The notes under the pieces: model-generated
The model's input: only the letters and a program-made list of their open reading frames with translations
What the model was told of the DNA's origin: nothing
Databases searched by the model: none
Position numbers and translations under genes: made by a program
Shown here: piece after piece, positions 1 to 8,081 of the stretch
Layout: every line of letters starts with the position of its first letter
Numbering within the stretch: position 1 is the first letter of the stretch
Assembly: GCA_035650495.1 (NCBI GenBank)
Contig: DASRHK010000075.1
Location: 1 to 64,000, forward strand
Source of the DNA: DASRHK01 sp035650495
GTDB taxonomy: Bacteria; Pseudomonadota; Gammaproteobacteria; Nevskiales; Nevskiaceae
Direction: 5' to 3'
Length of the DNA: 64,000 bases

Positions 1-48
1 CTAAGTCCTGTCGAGGCCGAATCGATCCGGCGCGGCAGGAGACACCAC

Positions 49-255
49 ATGAATACCGACATGATCAAGGGACGCTGGAAGCAGTGGCTGGGCCGCGCCA
101 AGCACGCGTGGTCGACGCTCACGCACGACGAGCTGCTCGCCGCGCAAAGCGACATGCTGCGGCTCTCGGGCCTGCTGCAGGAGCGGTGCGGCGAAGCCCG
201 CGCGCAGGCGCAGCGGCTGCTCGACGGTCTCGATACGCACGCCCGCACGCATTGA
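49..255 (+). CDS. CsbD-like stress protein
   Basis: A 68-residue hydrophilic protein that opens with MNTDMIKGRWKQWLGRAK, the pattern typical of CsbD-family small stress proteins (I/IKGxWKQxxGKxK followed by LTxDEL). No enzymatic role is known for the family; members are induced by general stress in many bacteria. The start is supported by a good Shine-Dalgarno (GCAGGAGA) eight to ten bases upstream. It precedes a BON-domain gene on the same strand by 90 bases, a common pairing of envelope and osmotic stress genes. The C-terminal half (after residue 40) is less typical and rich in Arg, Ala and Gln. Confidence 0.8.
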   Translation: MNTDMIKGRWKQWLGRAKHAWSTLTHDELLAAQSDMLRLSGLLQERCGEARAQAQRLLDGLDTHARTH

Positions 256-284
256 ATGTTTTCCCCTGATGCGTCCGAGTTCCC

Positions 285-312
285 GAAACTTGGCGCGCGC
301 GGGGGAGTCGTA
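285..312 (+). promoter_or_regulatory. RpoE/ECF-like promoter candidate for the BON-domain gene
   Basis: GAAACTT (285-291), 16 bases, then TCGTA (308-312). This resembles the RpoE consensus GGAACTT-N16-TCTGA with one mismatch in the -35 and two in the -10. It would start transcription near base 319, giving a leader of about 27 bases with a strong Shine-Dalgarno before the ATG at 346. A very similar block precedes the membrane gene at 7388. This is inference from pattern only. Confidence 0.4.
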
Positions 313-345
313 CCCGAACCACTGCCTCGAACAGGAGGAACGACG

Positions 346-729
346 ATGATGAAGCACAAAGCAATGATGGTGACGCTGGTTGCGGCTTTCGCCGCGGCGC
401 CGGCGATCTACGCGGCTGATCCGAACAGCCCGGACACGACCTATTCCGCCAAGCAGACCGCGCGTGACGCGAAGGCGACGGCGAAGAATGCGGCCAGCGA
501 TACGGGCGAGTTCCTGTCCGACTCGGCGATCACCACCAAGGTGAAGGCCGAGCTGCTGACGGAGAAGAACCTGAAGTCGCTCGGCATCAACGTCGACACG
601 AACAATGGTGTCGTGACGTTGAGCGGCACGGTTCCGTCGACGGCCGAGAAGAAGCAGGCCGAGGATGTGACGCGGCACGTGAAAGGTGTGAAAGACGTCA
701 AGAACGATCTCGCCCTAAAGACGGGTTGA
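346..729 (+). CDS. BON-domain periplasmic protein (OsmY-like)
   Basis: A 127-residue protein with a signal peptide (hydrophobic stretch about residues 6-20, cleavage after AIYA) and one BON domain covering about residues 55-125. The BON hallmarks are DSAITTKVKAELL, then the turn GVVTLSGTVPS and the closing VKGVKDVKNDL. BON domains are thought to bind membranes or envelope partners; OsmY is the osmotically induced periplasmic example. The start at 346 is chosen because AGGAGG lies seven bases upstream and it gives a clean signal peptide; an upstream in-frame extension to 256 lacks both. It lies just before a bidirectional hairpin. Confidence 0.85.
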   Translation: MMKHKAMMVTLVAAFAAAPAIYAADPNSPDTTYSAKQTARDAKATAKNAASDTGEFLSDSAITTKVKAELLTEKNLKSLGINVDTNNGVVTLSGTVPSTAEKKQAEDVTRHVKGVKDVKNDLALKTG

Positions 730-810
730 GGTGGCTTCGATCGGCGCGTCGAGCCTCGCGGGAAAGCGCGCGGCTCAACGCGCTGTGTTCTTGGGTCGTA
801 GCAGAATCGG

Positions 811-842
811 CGAACTAGGCGACCCAAGGGTCGCCTAATTCG
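811..842. terminator. Inverted repeat between convergent genes
   Basis: CGAACTAGGCGA (811-822) faces TCGCCTAATTCG (831-842). The twelve-pair stem has a single A/C mismatch, and the intervening CCCAAGGG is itself self-complementary. It sits between the end of the BON-domain gene and the end of the convergent reductase gene. That position fits a shared terminator, although there is no long T-tract. Confidence 0.5.
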
Positions 843-852
843 CGGATGGGAT

Positions 853-1758
853 TCAAAAAGCAAAGCGTACGCCCGTCGCGTCTTCTGAAATCTTCCACAA
901 CTGGTTTGCGAGATTCGCGTCTCGCGCCTCAGGCCGGCACTCGACGCGCGCGGGATGCCCTTTGAGCTGCTGGAAGCCGCCGGGTCCGAAATAATCTCCG
1001 CCTTTCACATCCGCATCGGCGCACGCGTATAGCGCGGGCAGAGCGCCCATCGGCGCTGGCTGCGCCATGAAGCGATTCATCGTGCGCATGAAAAAGCCGC
1101 CTTGATCGGGATTCGTGTTGGACCAGCCCGGATGCGCGGCCACCGAGATCACTTCGACGCCGGCTTTCTTCAAGCGCCGGTCGAGCTCGAAGGTGAACAG
1201 CAGCGCCGCAAGCTTGCTCTTGCCGTACGCATCCATTTCCTTGTACGGCTTGCGCTCGAAGTGCAGATCGTCGAGATCCATGCCCGGCGTCATCTTGTGC
1301 GCCATGCTCGACGTGTTGACCACGCGCGCGCCCGGCGTGGATCGCAGCTTGTCGAAGAGCAGCCCCGTCAGCGCGAACGCGCCGAAGTGATTGGTGCCGA
1401 TGTGCGTCTCGAAGCCGTCGCGCGTCTTGCCGAGCGGCGCGAGGATCGCGGCCGCGTTGTTGCAGAGGATGTCGAGCCGCGAGTGGCGCTTCGAGAACTC
1501 CTCGGCGAATTTGCGCACCGAGGCGAGATCGGCGACGTCGAGCTGCATCAGCTCGAGATCGGCGTTGGGCACGCGCTTCTGGATGTCTTCCATCGCGAGC
1601 CGTCCCTTGGCCTGCGTGCGGCAGGCGAGCACCACTTTGGCGCCGGCGCCGGCGAGGCCCAATGCGATCTCGAAGCCGAGGCCGCGATTGGCGCCGGTGA
1701 CGATCGCGGTCTTGCCCGCGAGCGAGGGGATATCGACGGTGCTCCAGTTCGGCTTCAT
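853..1758 (-). CDS. Short-chain dehydrogenase/reductase
   Basis: A 301-residue NAD(P)-dependent oxidoreductase of the classical SDR fold. The nucleotide-binding motif TGANRGLG is at residues 21-28, the structural NNAA at 100-103, the catalytic Ser near 150, and the active-site YGKSK gives Tyr178 and Lys182. The overall pattern (oxidoreductase with NTSSMAHK before the Tyr and a C-terminal HPGWSNTN segment) resembles the retinol dehydrogenase/protochlorophyllide reductase-like SDRs, whose substrate cannot be read from sequence. The start at 1758 is supported by GGGAG eight bases upstream; an in-frame extension to 1935 would overlap the divergent opgD gene and is not credible. Confidence 0.85.
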   Translation of the reverse strand: MKPNWSTVDIPSLAGKTAIVTGANRGLGFEIALGLAGAGAKVVLACRTQAKGRLAMEDIQKRVPNADLELMQLDVADLASVRKFAEEFSKRHSRLDILCNNAAAILAPLGKTRDGFETHIGTNHFGAFALTGLLFDKLRSTPGARVVNTSSMAHKMTPGMDLDDLHFERKPYKEMDAYGKSKLAALLFTFELDRRLKKAGVEVISVAAHPGWSNTNPDQGGFFMRTMNRFMAQPAPMGALPALYACADADVKGGDYFGPGGFQQLKGHPARVECRPEARDANLANQLWKISEDATGVRFAF

Positions 1759-1831
1759 GCGGTGGCTCCCGGAAAGGGCGCGTAGTTTAGCCCCGAATCT
1801 TTGGCGCATCGTGCGGTCAATGAAGGACTCC

Positions 1832-3382
1832 ATGCACCGTCGCGATCTCTTGAAGGGCGTCGCTGCGCTCGGCTGGCTTCCGGCCGTGTCGGCGGCTGTC
1901 CGCGACGAAGAGCACTTCGATCTCGCCTGGCTCAAGGGTCGCGCGCGCTTCCTTGCGCAGTCGCCGTACGTGGCGCCGTCGCGGCAATTGCCCGACGGGC
2001 TCGCCGCGATGACCTACGATCAATTCCAGGCCATCCACGATCGTCCCGAGCGCGCGCTGTGGGCGGATCACGGACTCGATTTCCAGGTGCAGTTCTTCCA
2101 TCCGGGCTACACGTATCTCGAGCCCGTGCGCGTGCACGAAGTCGTCGACGGCAAGGCACGCACGATCGCCTACGATCCGGCGCTGTTCGATTTCGGCAAG
2201 AGCGGAATCAATGCGCGGCATCTGCCGAAGGACCTGGGCTTCGCCGGCGTGCGCATCCGCTATCACGCCGACTGGAAAACGGATCTCGTGGCCTTCCTCG
2301 GCGCGAGCTATTTCCGCGCGGTCGGCGCGTCGCGGCAGTTCGGCATGTCGGCGCGCGGGCTGGCGATCGACGTCGCCACCGACCACGCGGAGGAATTCCC
2401 GCGCTTCACCGAGTTCTGGCTCGAGCGCCCGGCGCCGAAGAGCGGGCGCCTCACGCTCTACGCGCTGCTCGATTCGCCGAGCATCACCGGTGCTTATCGC
2501 TTCGACATCACGCCCAACGCGACGCTGACGATCGACGTCGACGCGGCTCTGTATCCGCGCAAGCCGATCGAGCGTCTGGGCATCGCGCCGCTCACCAGCA
2601 TGTACCTGTGCGGCGAGAACGATCGCCGCCGCGGCGACGACTGGCGCCCGGAGATCCACGACTCCGACGGCCTGCAGCTGTGGACCGGTCATTGGGAATG
2701 GATCTGGCGCCCGCTCGTGAACAACGCCGGCGTGCGGCTCAACTCATTTGCCGACGAGAACCCGCGCGGCTACGGCCTGCTCCAGCGCGATCGCGACTTC
2801 GATCACTATCAGGACGACGGCGTCTATTACGATCGCCGCCCGAGCGTCTGGGTCGAGCCCAAGGGCGACTGGCGCAAAGGCGCCGTGCAGATGCTCGAGA
2901 TGCCCGCGCGCGACGAGACCGACGACAACATCGCCGCGTTCTGGCATCCGGCCGATCCAGTGCAGCCTGGCCAGGAGCTGCTCTACAGCTATCGACTCCA
3001 TTGGGGCGATCAGATGCCGGTGCAGCCGCCGCTGGGACAGGTGATCGCAACGCGCACGGGCATCGGCGGCGTGATCGGGCAGAAGCGGAAATATTTCTCC
3101 TGGCGCTTCGCGGTGGATTTCGCGGGCGGTCCACTGCGCACGCTCGGTCGCGACGCGAACGTCGAGCCGATCATTCGCGCGTCGCGCGGACAGGTCGAGA
3201 TCACCTCGGCGCGGCCGATCCTGCAGGGTCCGGACTATCGCGCGATGTTCGACTTGAAGCCCGCCGACGATTCCACCGAGCCGATCGACTTGCGCATGTA
3301 CCTTGCGTTGCGTGGCGAGCCGCTGACCGAGACGTGGCAATACCAGTGGACACCGCCGCCCGCGGGCGAACGGCGGTTTTAG
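1832..3382 (+). CDS. opgD: Glucan biosynthesis protein D, Tat-exported
   Basis: A 516-residue periplasmic protein of the OpgG/OpgD (MdoG/MdoD) family, which shapes osmoregulated periplasmic beta-1,2-glucans. The N-terminus MHRRDLLKGVAAL is a twin-arginine signal with a short hydrophobic core and an Ala-rich cleavage site, as in OpgD rather than Sec-exported OpgG. Family landmarks follow: YDQFQAIHDRPERALW, HPGYTYLEPVRVHEV and the C-terminal LRMYLALRGEPLTETWQYQW. The start at 1832 is preferred over the in-frame ATG at 1820 because GAAGGA sits five bases before it. Recent work (from memory) assigns E. coli OpgD endo-beta-1,2-glucanase activity (GH186). No opgH synthase lies in the window. Confidence 0.9.
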   Translation: MHRRDLLKGVAALGWLPAVSAAVRDEEHFDLAWLKGRARFLAQSPYVAPSRQLPDGLAAMTYDQFQAIHDRPERALWADHGLDFQVQFFHPGYTYLEPVRVHEVVDGKARTIAYDPALFDFGKSGINARHLPKDLGFAGVRIRYHADWKTDLVAFLGASYFRAVGASRQFGMSARGLAIDVATDHAEEFPRFTEFWLERPAPKSGRLTLYALLDSPSITGAYRFDITPNATLTIDVDAALYPRKPIERLGIAPLTSMYLCGENDRRRGDDWRPEIHDSDGLQLWTGHWEWIWRPLVNNAGVRLNSFADENPRGYGLLQRDRDFDHYQDDGVYYDRRPSVWVEPKGDWRKGAVQMLEMPARDETDDNIAAFWHPADPVQPGQELLYSYRLHWGDQMPVQPPLGQVIATRTGIGGVIGQKRKYFSWRFAVDFAGGPLRTLGRDANVEPIIRASRGQVEITSARPILQGPDYRAMFDLKPADDSTEPIDLRMYLALRGEPLTETWQYQWTPPPAGERRF

Positions 3383-3419
3383 CGATTGGTCCAAGGAAGG
3401 AAGGCCACGGAGAACTGAC

Positions 3420-3596
3420 ATGACCGAACCGCGCAAGCAGGAACTCGAGGACGCCGCGCGCAAAGCGCGCAAGGGCGACAAGCGGATGGACCCGGTCGAG
3501 GAAGCCTCGATCGATTCCTTCCCGGCGTCCGACCCACCGGCGCACACGCGCTCGGAGCGCGAGAGACTGCTGGAAGAGAAGAAGCGCAAAGGCTGA
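3420..3596 (+). CDS. Small hydrophilic protein with SFPASDPP motif
   Basis: A 58-residue, highly charged protein directly downstream of opgD. Its centre reads EEASIDSFPASDPPA, a conserved string seen in short uncharacterised proteobacterial proteins; flanks are Lys/Arg/Glu-rich and probably disordered or helical. The start has GGAG seven bases upstream and the gene begins 37 bases after the opgD stop, so the two may share a transcript. There is no signal peptide, membrane segment or catalytic motif. Function unknown. Confidence 0.75.
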   Translation: MTEPRKQELEDAARKARKGDKRMDPVEEASIDSFPASDPPAHTRSERERLLEEKKRKG

Positions 3597-3626
3597 ATCC
3601 GCCCGCGCACGCGCTAGCATCTAGGC

Positions 3627-4679
3627 GTGCGCAAGATCCTCCACATCGACATGGACGCGTTCTACGCGTCCGTCGAGCAGCGCGACGACCCATCGCTGCG
3701 CGGGCGTCCCGTCGTCGTCGCGTGGCGCGGCGCGCGTTCGGTGGTGTGCGCCGCCTCGTACGAAGCGCGCAAATTCGGGGTGCGATCGGCGATGCCGGCG
3801 GTGCGCGCGGAGCGGCTGTGTCCCGACGCCGTCTTCGTCGCGCCGGACTTCACGCGCTATCGCGCGGCTTCGCAGCAGACGCGCGACATCTTCCGCCGCC
3901 ACACCGATCTGGTGGAGCCGCTGTCGCTCGACGAGGCTTACCTCGACGTCACCGAGAACAAGCTCGGACTGCCGAGCGCGACGAAGGTCGCGCAGACCAT
4001 TCGCGCGCAGATCCGCGACGAGCTGAAGCTGACGGCATCCGCGGGCGTCGCGCCGAACAAGTTCCTCGCGAAGATCGCGTCGGATTGGCGCAAGCCCGAC
4101 GGCTTGTTCGTGATCCAGCCACACGAGGTCGACGCGTTGCTGGCGCCGCTGCCGGTCGCGCGCATTCCCGGCGTCGGCAAGGTGATGAACCGCAAGCTCG
4201 CGGAGATCGGCGTCGAGACCATCGCGCAGCTGCGTGGGAGAACAGCGGAGGATCTCGAGGAACGCTTCGGCAAGTACGGCCGTCGCCTGCACGAGCTCGC
4301 GCACGGCGTCGACGATCATCCCGTGAATCCGAACCAGCTCGTGCAGTCGATCTCGGCGGAGGACACCTTTGAGAAAGACCTGCCGCTCGCAGAGCTCGAT
4401 GTCGCGATCCGGCGACTCGCGGAGAAAACCTGGAATGCTTCGCGCAAAACCCAGCGCGTGGGCCGCACTGTGGTGCTGAAGCTCAAGACTTCCGATTTCC
4501 GGATCATGACGCGCAGCCATACGCCGCCGGCGCCGCCGTCCTCGCTCGACGAGCTCACGCGGATCGCGCTCACGCTGCGCGACCGCGCCGAGCCCGAGCC
4601 GCTGTATCGCCTCGTCGGCGTCGGGCTGTCGAATTTCCAGGAGCCCGAAAGCGAGGAGCAGGCCGCGCTGTTTTGGTGA
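3627..4679 (+). CDS. dinB: DNA polymerase IV (Y-family)
   Basis: A 350-residue translesion polymerase. The metal-binding carboxylates are visible as Asp8 (HIDMDAFYASVE) and Asp102/Glu103 (SLDEAYLDVT). The finger segment RGARSVVCAASYEARKFGVRS, the palm motif SAGVAPNKFLAKIAS, the helix-hairpin-helix IPGVGKVMNRKL and the little-finger region are all in the expected order, and the length matches the family. Translation begins at GTG 3627, giving the standard N-terminus MRKILHIDMD. The C-terminus does not end in an obvious beta-clamp motif, but QAALFW is a plausible variant of the QLxLF-type peptide. Usually LexA-controlled; I see no clear LexA box in the short gap upstream. Confidence 0.95.
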   Translation: MRKILHIDMDAFYASVEQRDDPSLRGRPVVVAWRGARSVVCAASYEARKFGVRSAMPAVRAERLCPDAVFVAPDFTRYRAASQQTRDIFRRHTDLVEPLSLDEAYLDVTENKLGLPSATKVAQTIRAQIRDELKLTASAGVAPNKFLAKIASDWRKPDGLFVIQPHEVDALLAPLPVARIPGVGKVMNRKLAEIGVETIAQLRGRTAEDLEERFGKYGRRLHELAHGVDDHPVNPNQLVQSISAEDTFEKDLPLAELDVAIRRLAEKTWNASRKTQRVGRTVVLKLKTSDFRIMTRSHTPPAPPSSLDELTRIALTLRDRAEPEPLYRLVGVGLSNFQEPESEEQAALFW

Positions 4680-4719
4680 TCGCGGTGGCATACTTCCCCC
4701 ATCGGTATTGGGGAAGATC

Positions 4720-6918
4720 ATGAACCGAATCCTGTCGACCGCGGCCGCCCTGGCGCTCGCCGCCTGCGCCACCGAGAAACCCGTGCCCGCAACACCGCCG
4801 CCACCGCCGAATCCCTTCCAGAGCGTGAGCGCGCTGCCGTTCGAGCTGCCGCCGTTCGACCGCATCCAGGATTCGGATTACCGCAGCGCATTCGAGGCGG
4901 GCATGGCCGGCGAGCGCTTCGAGATCGACCGCATCGCACACGATCCCGCGCCCCCGACGTTCGACAACACGATCGTCGCGATGGAGCGGGCGGGGCAGAT
5001 GCTCGATCGCGTGTCGACGACGTTCTTCAATCTGAACACGGCCAACACCGATGCCGAGATGCAGAAGATCCAGGTCGAGATGGCGCCGAAGCTCGCCGCG
5101 CACAGCGACGCGATCCTGCTCGATCCGGCGCTGTTCGCGCGCGTCGACGCGGTCTACCAGCAGCGCGCGAGCCTCAACCTCGATCCGGAATCTGCGCAGC
5201 TGCTCGAGCGCCGCTACACGGCGTTCCTGCGCGCGGGCGCGAAGCTCGCCGACCCGGACAAGGAGACGCTGAAGCAGTTGAACCAGCGCATCTCCACGCT
5301 GACGACGCAGTTCCAGCAGAACGTGCTCGCCGCGACCAAGGCGTCGGCGATCGTGGTCGACGACCTCACGCAGCTCGATGGCCTGTCGCCGTCGCAGATC
5401 AGCGCCGCTGCCGAGGCCGCGAAGCTGCGCAATCTCGACGGCAGATGGGTGCTGACGCTGCAGAACACGACGACGCAGCCAGTGCTGACCAATCTCAGGA
5501 ATCGCGGTCTGCGCCAGCGCGTGTACGAGGCGTCGGTGGCGCGCGCGCAGGGCGGCGATGCCGACAACACCGCGGTCGTCGCCGAGATCGTGCGGCTGCG
5601 CGCCGAGCGCGCGAAGCTGCTGGGCTATCCCGATCACGCGACCTACGTGCTCGCCGACGAAACCGCCGGCACGCCCGAAGCGGTGAACCGCATCCTCACG
5701 CAGCTCGCGCCCGCGGCGCTCGCGAACGCGAAGAAGGAAGCCGACGAGATCCAGAAGCAGATCGATCTCGAATCCAAGGCGCTGCGCCGGAAGAAATCCG
5801 AGCAGTTCAAGCTGCAGCCGTGGGACTGGGCGTACTACAGCGAGCAGGTGCGCAAGGCGCGCTACAGCTTCGACGAGGCGGAAGTGAAGCCGTACTTCGA
5901 GCTCGAGAGCGTGCTGCAGAACGGCGTGTTCTACGCGGCGCACGAGCTCTATGGCATCTCGTTCAAGGAGCGCAAGGACCTGCCGGTCTACCAGAGCGAC
6001 GTGCGCGTGTTCGAAGTGACCGACGCCGACGGCTCGCCAATCGGCCTGTTCCTCGCCGACTACTACGCGCGCGACAACAAGCAGGGCGGCGCGTGGATGA
6101 ACAGCTACGTCGTGCAGTCGCAGCTGTTCAATCGCAAGCCGGTGGTGTCGAATAACCTCAACATCGCAAAGCCCGCGCCCGGCGAGCCGACGCTGCTGAC
6201 GTTCGACGAAGTGACGACGATGTTCCACGAGTTCGGCCACGCGCTGCACGGCCTGTTCTCGAACGTGCGCTATCCCTCGCTCGCCGGCACCAGCGTGCCG
6301 CGCGACTTCGTCGAGTATCCGTCGCAGTACAACGAAATGTGGGCGCGCGATCCGAAGGTGCTCGCGAATTACGCGAAGCACTACCAGACCGGCGCGCCGC
6401 TGCCGCAGGCGTTGCTCGACAAGGTGCTCGCCGCGCAGAAATTCAACCAGGGCTTCAAGACGACCGAGTATCTCGCCGCCGCGATGCTCGATCAGGATTG
6501 GCATCAGATCGTCGCGGAACAGGCGCCGCCGGCTTCGAACGTGATGGCGTTCGAAGCGGCAGCGCTGCGCCAGTCGTCGATCGACGTCGTGCCGCCGCGC
6601 TATCACACGCCGTATTTCTCGCACGTGTTCGCGGGCGGCTATTCGGCGGGTTACTACGCGTATCTGTGGAGCGAGATCCTCGCGCGCGACACCGAGCACT
6701 GGTTCAACACACACGGGGGGCTCACGCGTCAGAACGGCGATGAGTTGCGCGCGAAGATCCTGTCGCGCGGTCGCAGTGCCGATCCGCGCACGCTGTTCCA
6801 GGCGTTCTACGGCGGTCCGCCCGACGTGCAGCCCTTGCTCGATTACCGCGGGCTCACGCTGCCGCCGCCCGCGCCCGCAAAGCCGACCAAGCTGCCGAAG
6901 AAGCAGCGCTCGGCGTAG
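4720..6918 (+). CDS. M3-family oligopeptidase lipoprotein (Dcp/OpdA-like)
   Basis: A 732-residue zinc metallopeptidase of family M3. The zinc site HEFGH is at residues 503-507 and continues into ALHGLFSNVRYPSLAGT, followed by the third ligand in DFVEYPSQ. The N-terminus has a lipoprotein signal (LALAACATE), so the enzyme is probably anchored in the envelope, which is unusual because E. coli Dcp and OpdA are cytosolic or periplasmic without a lipid anchor. A Pro-rich linker separates the lipidated Cys from the catalytic domain. The start at 4720 is chosen for the lipoprotein signal and the GGGGAAG just upstream. It likely trims short peptides, acting as a dipeptidyl carboxypeptidase or oligopeptidase. 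Confidence 0.9.
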   Translation: MNRILSTAAALALAACATEKPVPATPPPPPNPFQSVSALPFELPPFDRIQDSDYRSAFEAGMAGERFEIDRIAHDPAPPTFDNTIVAMERAGQMLDRVSTTFFNLNTANTDAEMQKIQVEMAPKLAAHSDAILLDPALFARVDAVYQQRASLNLDPESAQLLERRYTAFLRAGAKLADPDKETLKQLNQRISTLTTQFQQNVLAATKASAIVVDDLTQLDGLSPSQISAAAEAAKLRNLDGRWVLTLQNTTTQPVLTNLRNRGLRQRVYEASVARAQGGDADNTAVVAEIVRLRAERAKLLGYPDHATYVLADETAGTPEAVNRILTQLAPAALANAKKEADEIQKQIDLESKALRRKKSEQFKLQPWDWAYYSEQVRKARYSFDEAEVKPYFELESVLQNGVFYAAHELYGISFKERKDLPVYQSDVRVFEVTDADGSPIGLFLADYYARDNKQGGAWMNSYVVQSQLFNRKPVVSNNLNIAKPAPGEPTLLTFDEVTTMFHEFGHALHGLFSNVRYPSLAGTSVPRDFVEYPSQYNEMWARDPKVLANYAKHYQTGAPLPQALLDKVLAAQKFNQGFKTTEYLAAAMLDQDWHQIVAEQAPPASNVMAFEAAALRQSSIDVVPPRYHTPYFSHVFAGGYSAGYYAYLWSEILARDTEHWFNTHGGLTRQNGDELRAKILSRGRSADPRTLFQAFYGGPPDVQPLLDYRGLTLPPPAPAKPTKLPKKQRSA

Positions 6919-6920
6919 CG

Positions 6921-7277
6921 CTACTTCAGCAGGTCGAGGACCGTCTCGGACGGCCGGCAGAGCTTCACGCGCTTGCTCGTCACCACGATCGGCCGGTTGA
7001 TCAGGATCGGGTGCGCCATCATCGCGTCGATGAGCGCGTCGTCGGACGTCGCCGGATCGTCGAGCCCGAGCTCCGCATAAAGCTTCTCTTTCTGGCGCAC
7101 GACGTCGCGGACCTTCACGCCCATGCGCCGGATCAGATCGACCAGTTGCTCACGCGACGGCGGCGTCTTCAGGTACTCGACGACGTGAGGCTCGATTCCC
7201 GCCTTGCGGATGTACTCGAGCGTGTTGCGCGAGGTGCCGCACGCGGGGTTGTGATAGATCGTCACGTTCGCTTTCAT
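6921..7277 (-). CDS. arsC: ArsC-type thioredoxin-fold reductase
   Basis: A 118-residue glutaredoxin-coupled arsenate reductase family protein. The catalytic Cys13 sits in YHNPACGTSRNTL, and the conserved arginine region (HPILINRPIV) is present, as in plasmid-type ArsC and YffB. Length and fold order match the family. True arsenate reduction is plausible because the NPxCGTSRNTL signature matches ArsC rather than Spx/YffB, but there is no arsR, arsB or acr3 nearby, so physiological function is uncertain. It converges with the M3 peptidase, leaving only two bases between stops. Confidence 0.85.
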   Translation of the reverse strand: MKANVTIYHNPACGTSRNTLEYIRKAGIEPHVVEYLKTPPSREQLVDLIRRMGVKVRDVVRQKEKLYAELGLDDPATSDDALIDAMMAHPILINRPIVVTSKRVKLCRPSETVLDLLK

Positions 7278-7335
7278 GCCGCCATTCTCGCAGGTTGCTT
7301 TCGCAGATTGCGTACCCGGATGGGCGAGGCGCCAC

Positions 7336-7364
7336 GAAACTTCGGCGCGACGCTCGGGGTCGCA
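7336..7364 (+). promoter_or_regulatory. RpoE/ECF-like promoter candidate for the 4-TM gene
   Basis: GAAACTT (7336-7342), 17 bases, then TCGCA (7360-7364). It matches the block upstream of the BON-domain gene closely, including GGCGCG after the -35 and a G-run before the -10. Predicted start near 7371 leaves a leader of about 17 bases to the ATG at 7388. Confidence 0.35.
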
Positions 7365-7387
7365 GGACCAGACAACGAGGACAGGTC

Positions 7388-7759
7388 ATGGACGCACTCA
7401 CGATGATGAAAACCGCGGTCCTGCTGCTCGCGATCGCGGCAGTCGGTGGACTCACGATGGCGATCATCCGCTTCCGCGGTGCCGATCGGCCGCCGTCCTG
7501 GATCACCATGCTGCACGGATTCCTCGCCGGCGCGGCGTTGACGCTGCTGCTCTACGCGTGGGCGACGGTGGGATTGCCGGGACTCGCAAAAGCGGCGGTC
7601 GGCATCTTCGTGGTCGTCGCGCTCGTGGGCGCGTGGATCAACCTCAACTTCCACTCGAAGATGCTGCCGCTGCCGAAAGGCGTGGTCGTCGTGCACGGCG
7701 TCGTCGCCGTGATCGCGTTCGTGATGCTGCTGTTGTCGCTGCAGGCGCCCGCGGGCTAG
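7388..7759 (+). CDS. Small four-helix membrane protein
   Basis: A 123-residue integral membrane protein of unknown function. Four hydrophobic segments are visible at about residues 6-24, 33-55, 58-76 and 90-116, with short polar loops (RFRGADRPPSW, HSKMLPLPKG). No signature residues or known domain are recognised. The start at 7388 has GAGGACAGG upstream and excludes an Arg-rich in-frame leader. It stands alone between convergent and divergent neighbours, with its own promoter candidate resembling an RpoE site, which suggests an envelope stress connection. Confidence 0.7.
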   Translation: MDALTMMKTAVLLLAIAAVGGLTMAIIRFRGADRPPSWITMLHGFLAGAALTLLLYAWATVGLPGLAKAAVGIFVVVALVGAWINLNFHSKMLPLPKGVVVVHGVVAVIAFVMLLLSLQAPAG

Positions 7760-7769
7760 ATCCGCAAGG

Positions 7770-8072
7770 CTACTTCGTCGTTTTCCACTCGAAGCCGACG
7801 GCGACGCGCTTCGGCTCGCCTGGCTGTTGCGGCGCCACGGTGGGCGCCGGCGCGGCAGCCTCCGCGATCTTCTTCTTCAGCACCTCGACTTCCTTCTTGA
7901 GCTTCGCGTTGTCGACGCTCATCTGAAGGACCTTCTGCTCGGCCATCTTGAAGTCGTTCTCGATGCCGCGGAAATGACGCTGCAGCTCGGTGAGGTCCGA
8001 GACCATCGCGTGACTGGTGTTGACCCTCATCAGCTTGACGATGAGGTCGCTCACTTGCTTGGTGGTTGCCAT
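7770..8072 (-). CDS. Small coiled-coil protein
   Basis: A 100-residue soluble protein of unknown function. Residues about 1-45 are amphipathic helix, residues about 45-72 form a strong coiled coil (VLQMSVDNAKLKKEVEVLKKKIAE), followed by an Ala/Pro-rich linker and a C-terminal GFEWKTTK. There is no signal peptide. It starts nine bases after the stop of the upstream cysH on the same strand, so it may be cotranscribed with sulfate assimilation, though nothing in the sequence points to a role there. Confidence 0.65.
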   Translation of the reverse strand: MATTKQVSDLIVKLMRVNTSHAMVSDLTELQRHFRGIENDFKMAEQKVLQMSVDNAKLKKEVEVLKKKIAEAAAPAPTVAPQQPGEPKRVAVGFEWKTTK

Positions 8073-8081
8073 GGCTACAGC

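Noticed and set aside
1..678. Minus-strand open frame of 225 residues
   Set aside because: It runs antisense to the CsbD-like and BON-domain genes, is Arg/Leu-rich in the way out-of-frame high-GC DNA is, and has no family signature.
4570..6714. Minus-strand open frame of 714 residues
   Set aside because: Exactly antisense to the M3 oligopeptidase gene. Its composition (Arg/Val/Glu/His-rich, no motifs) is typical of the complementary frame of GC-rich coding DNA.
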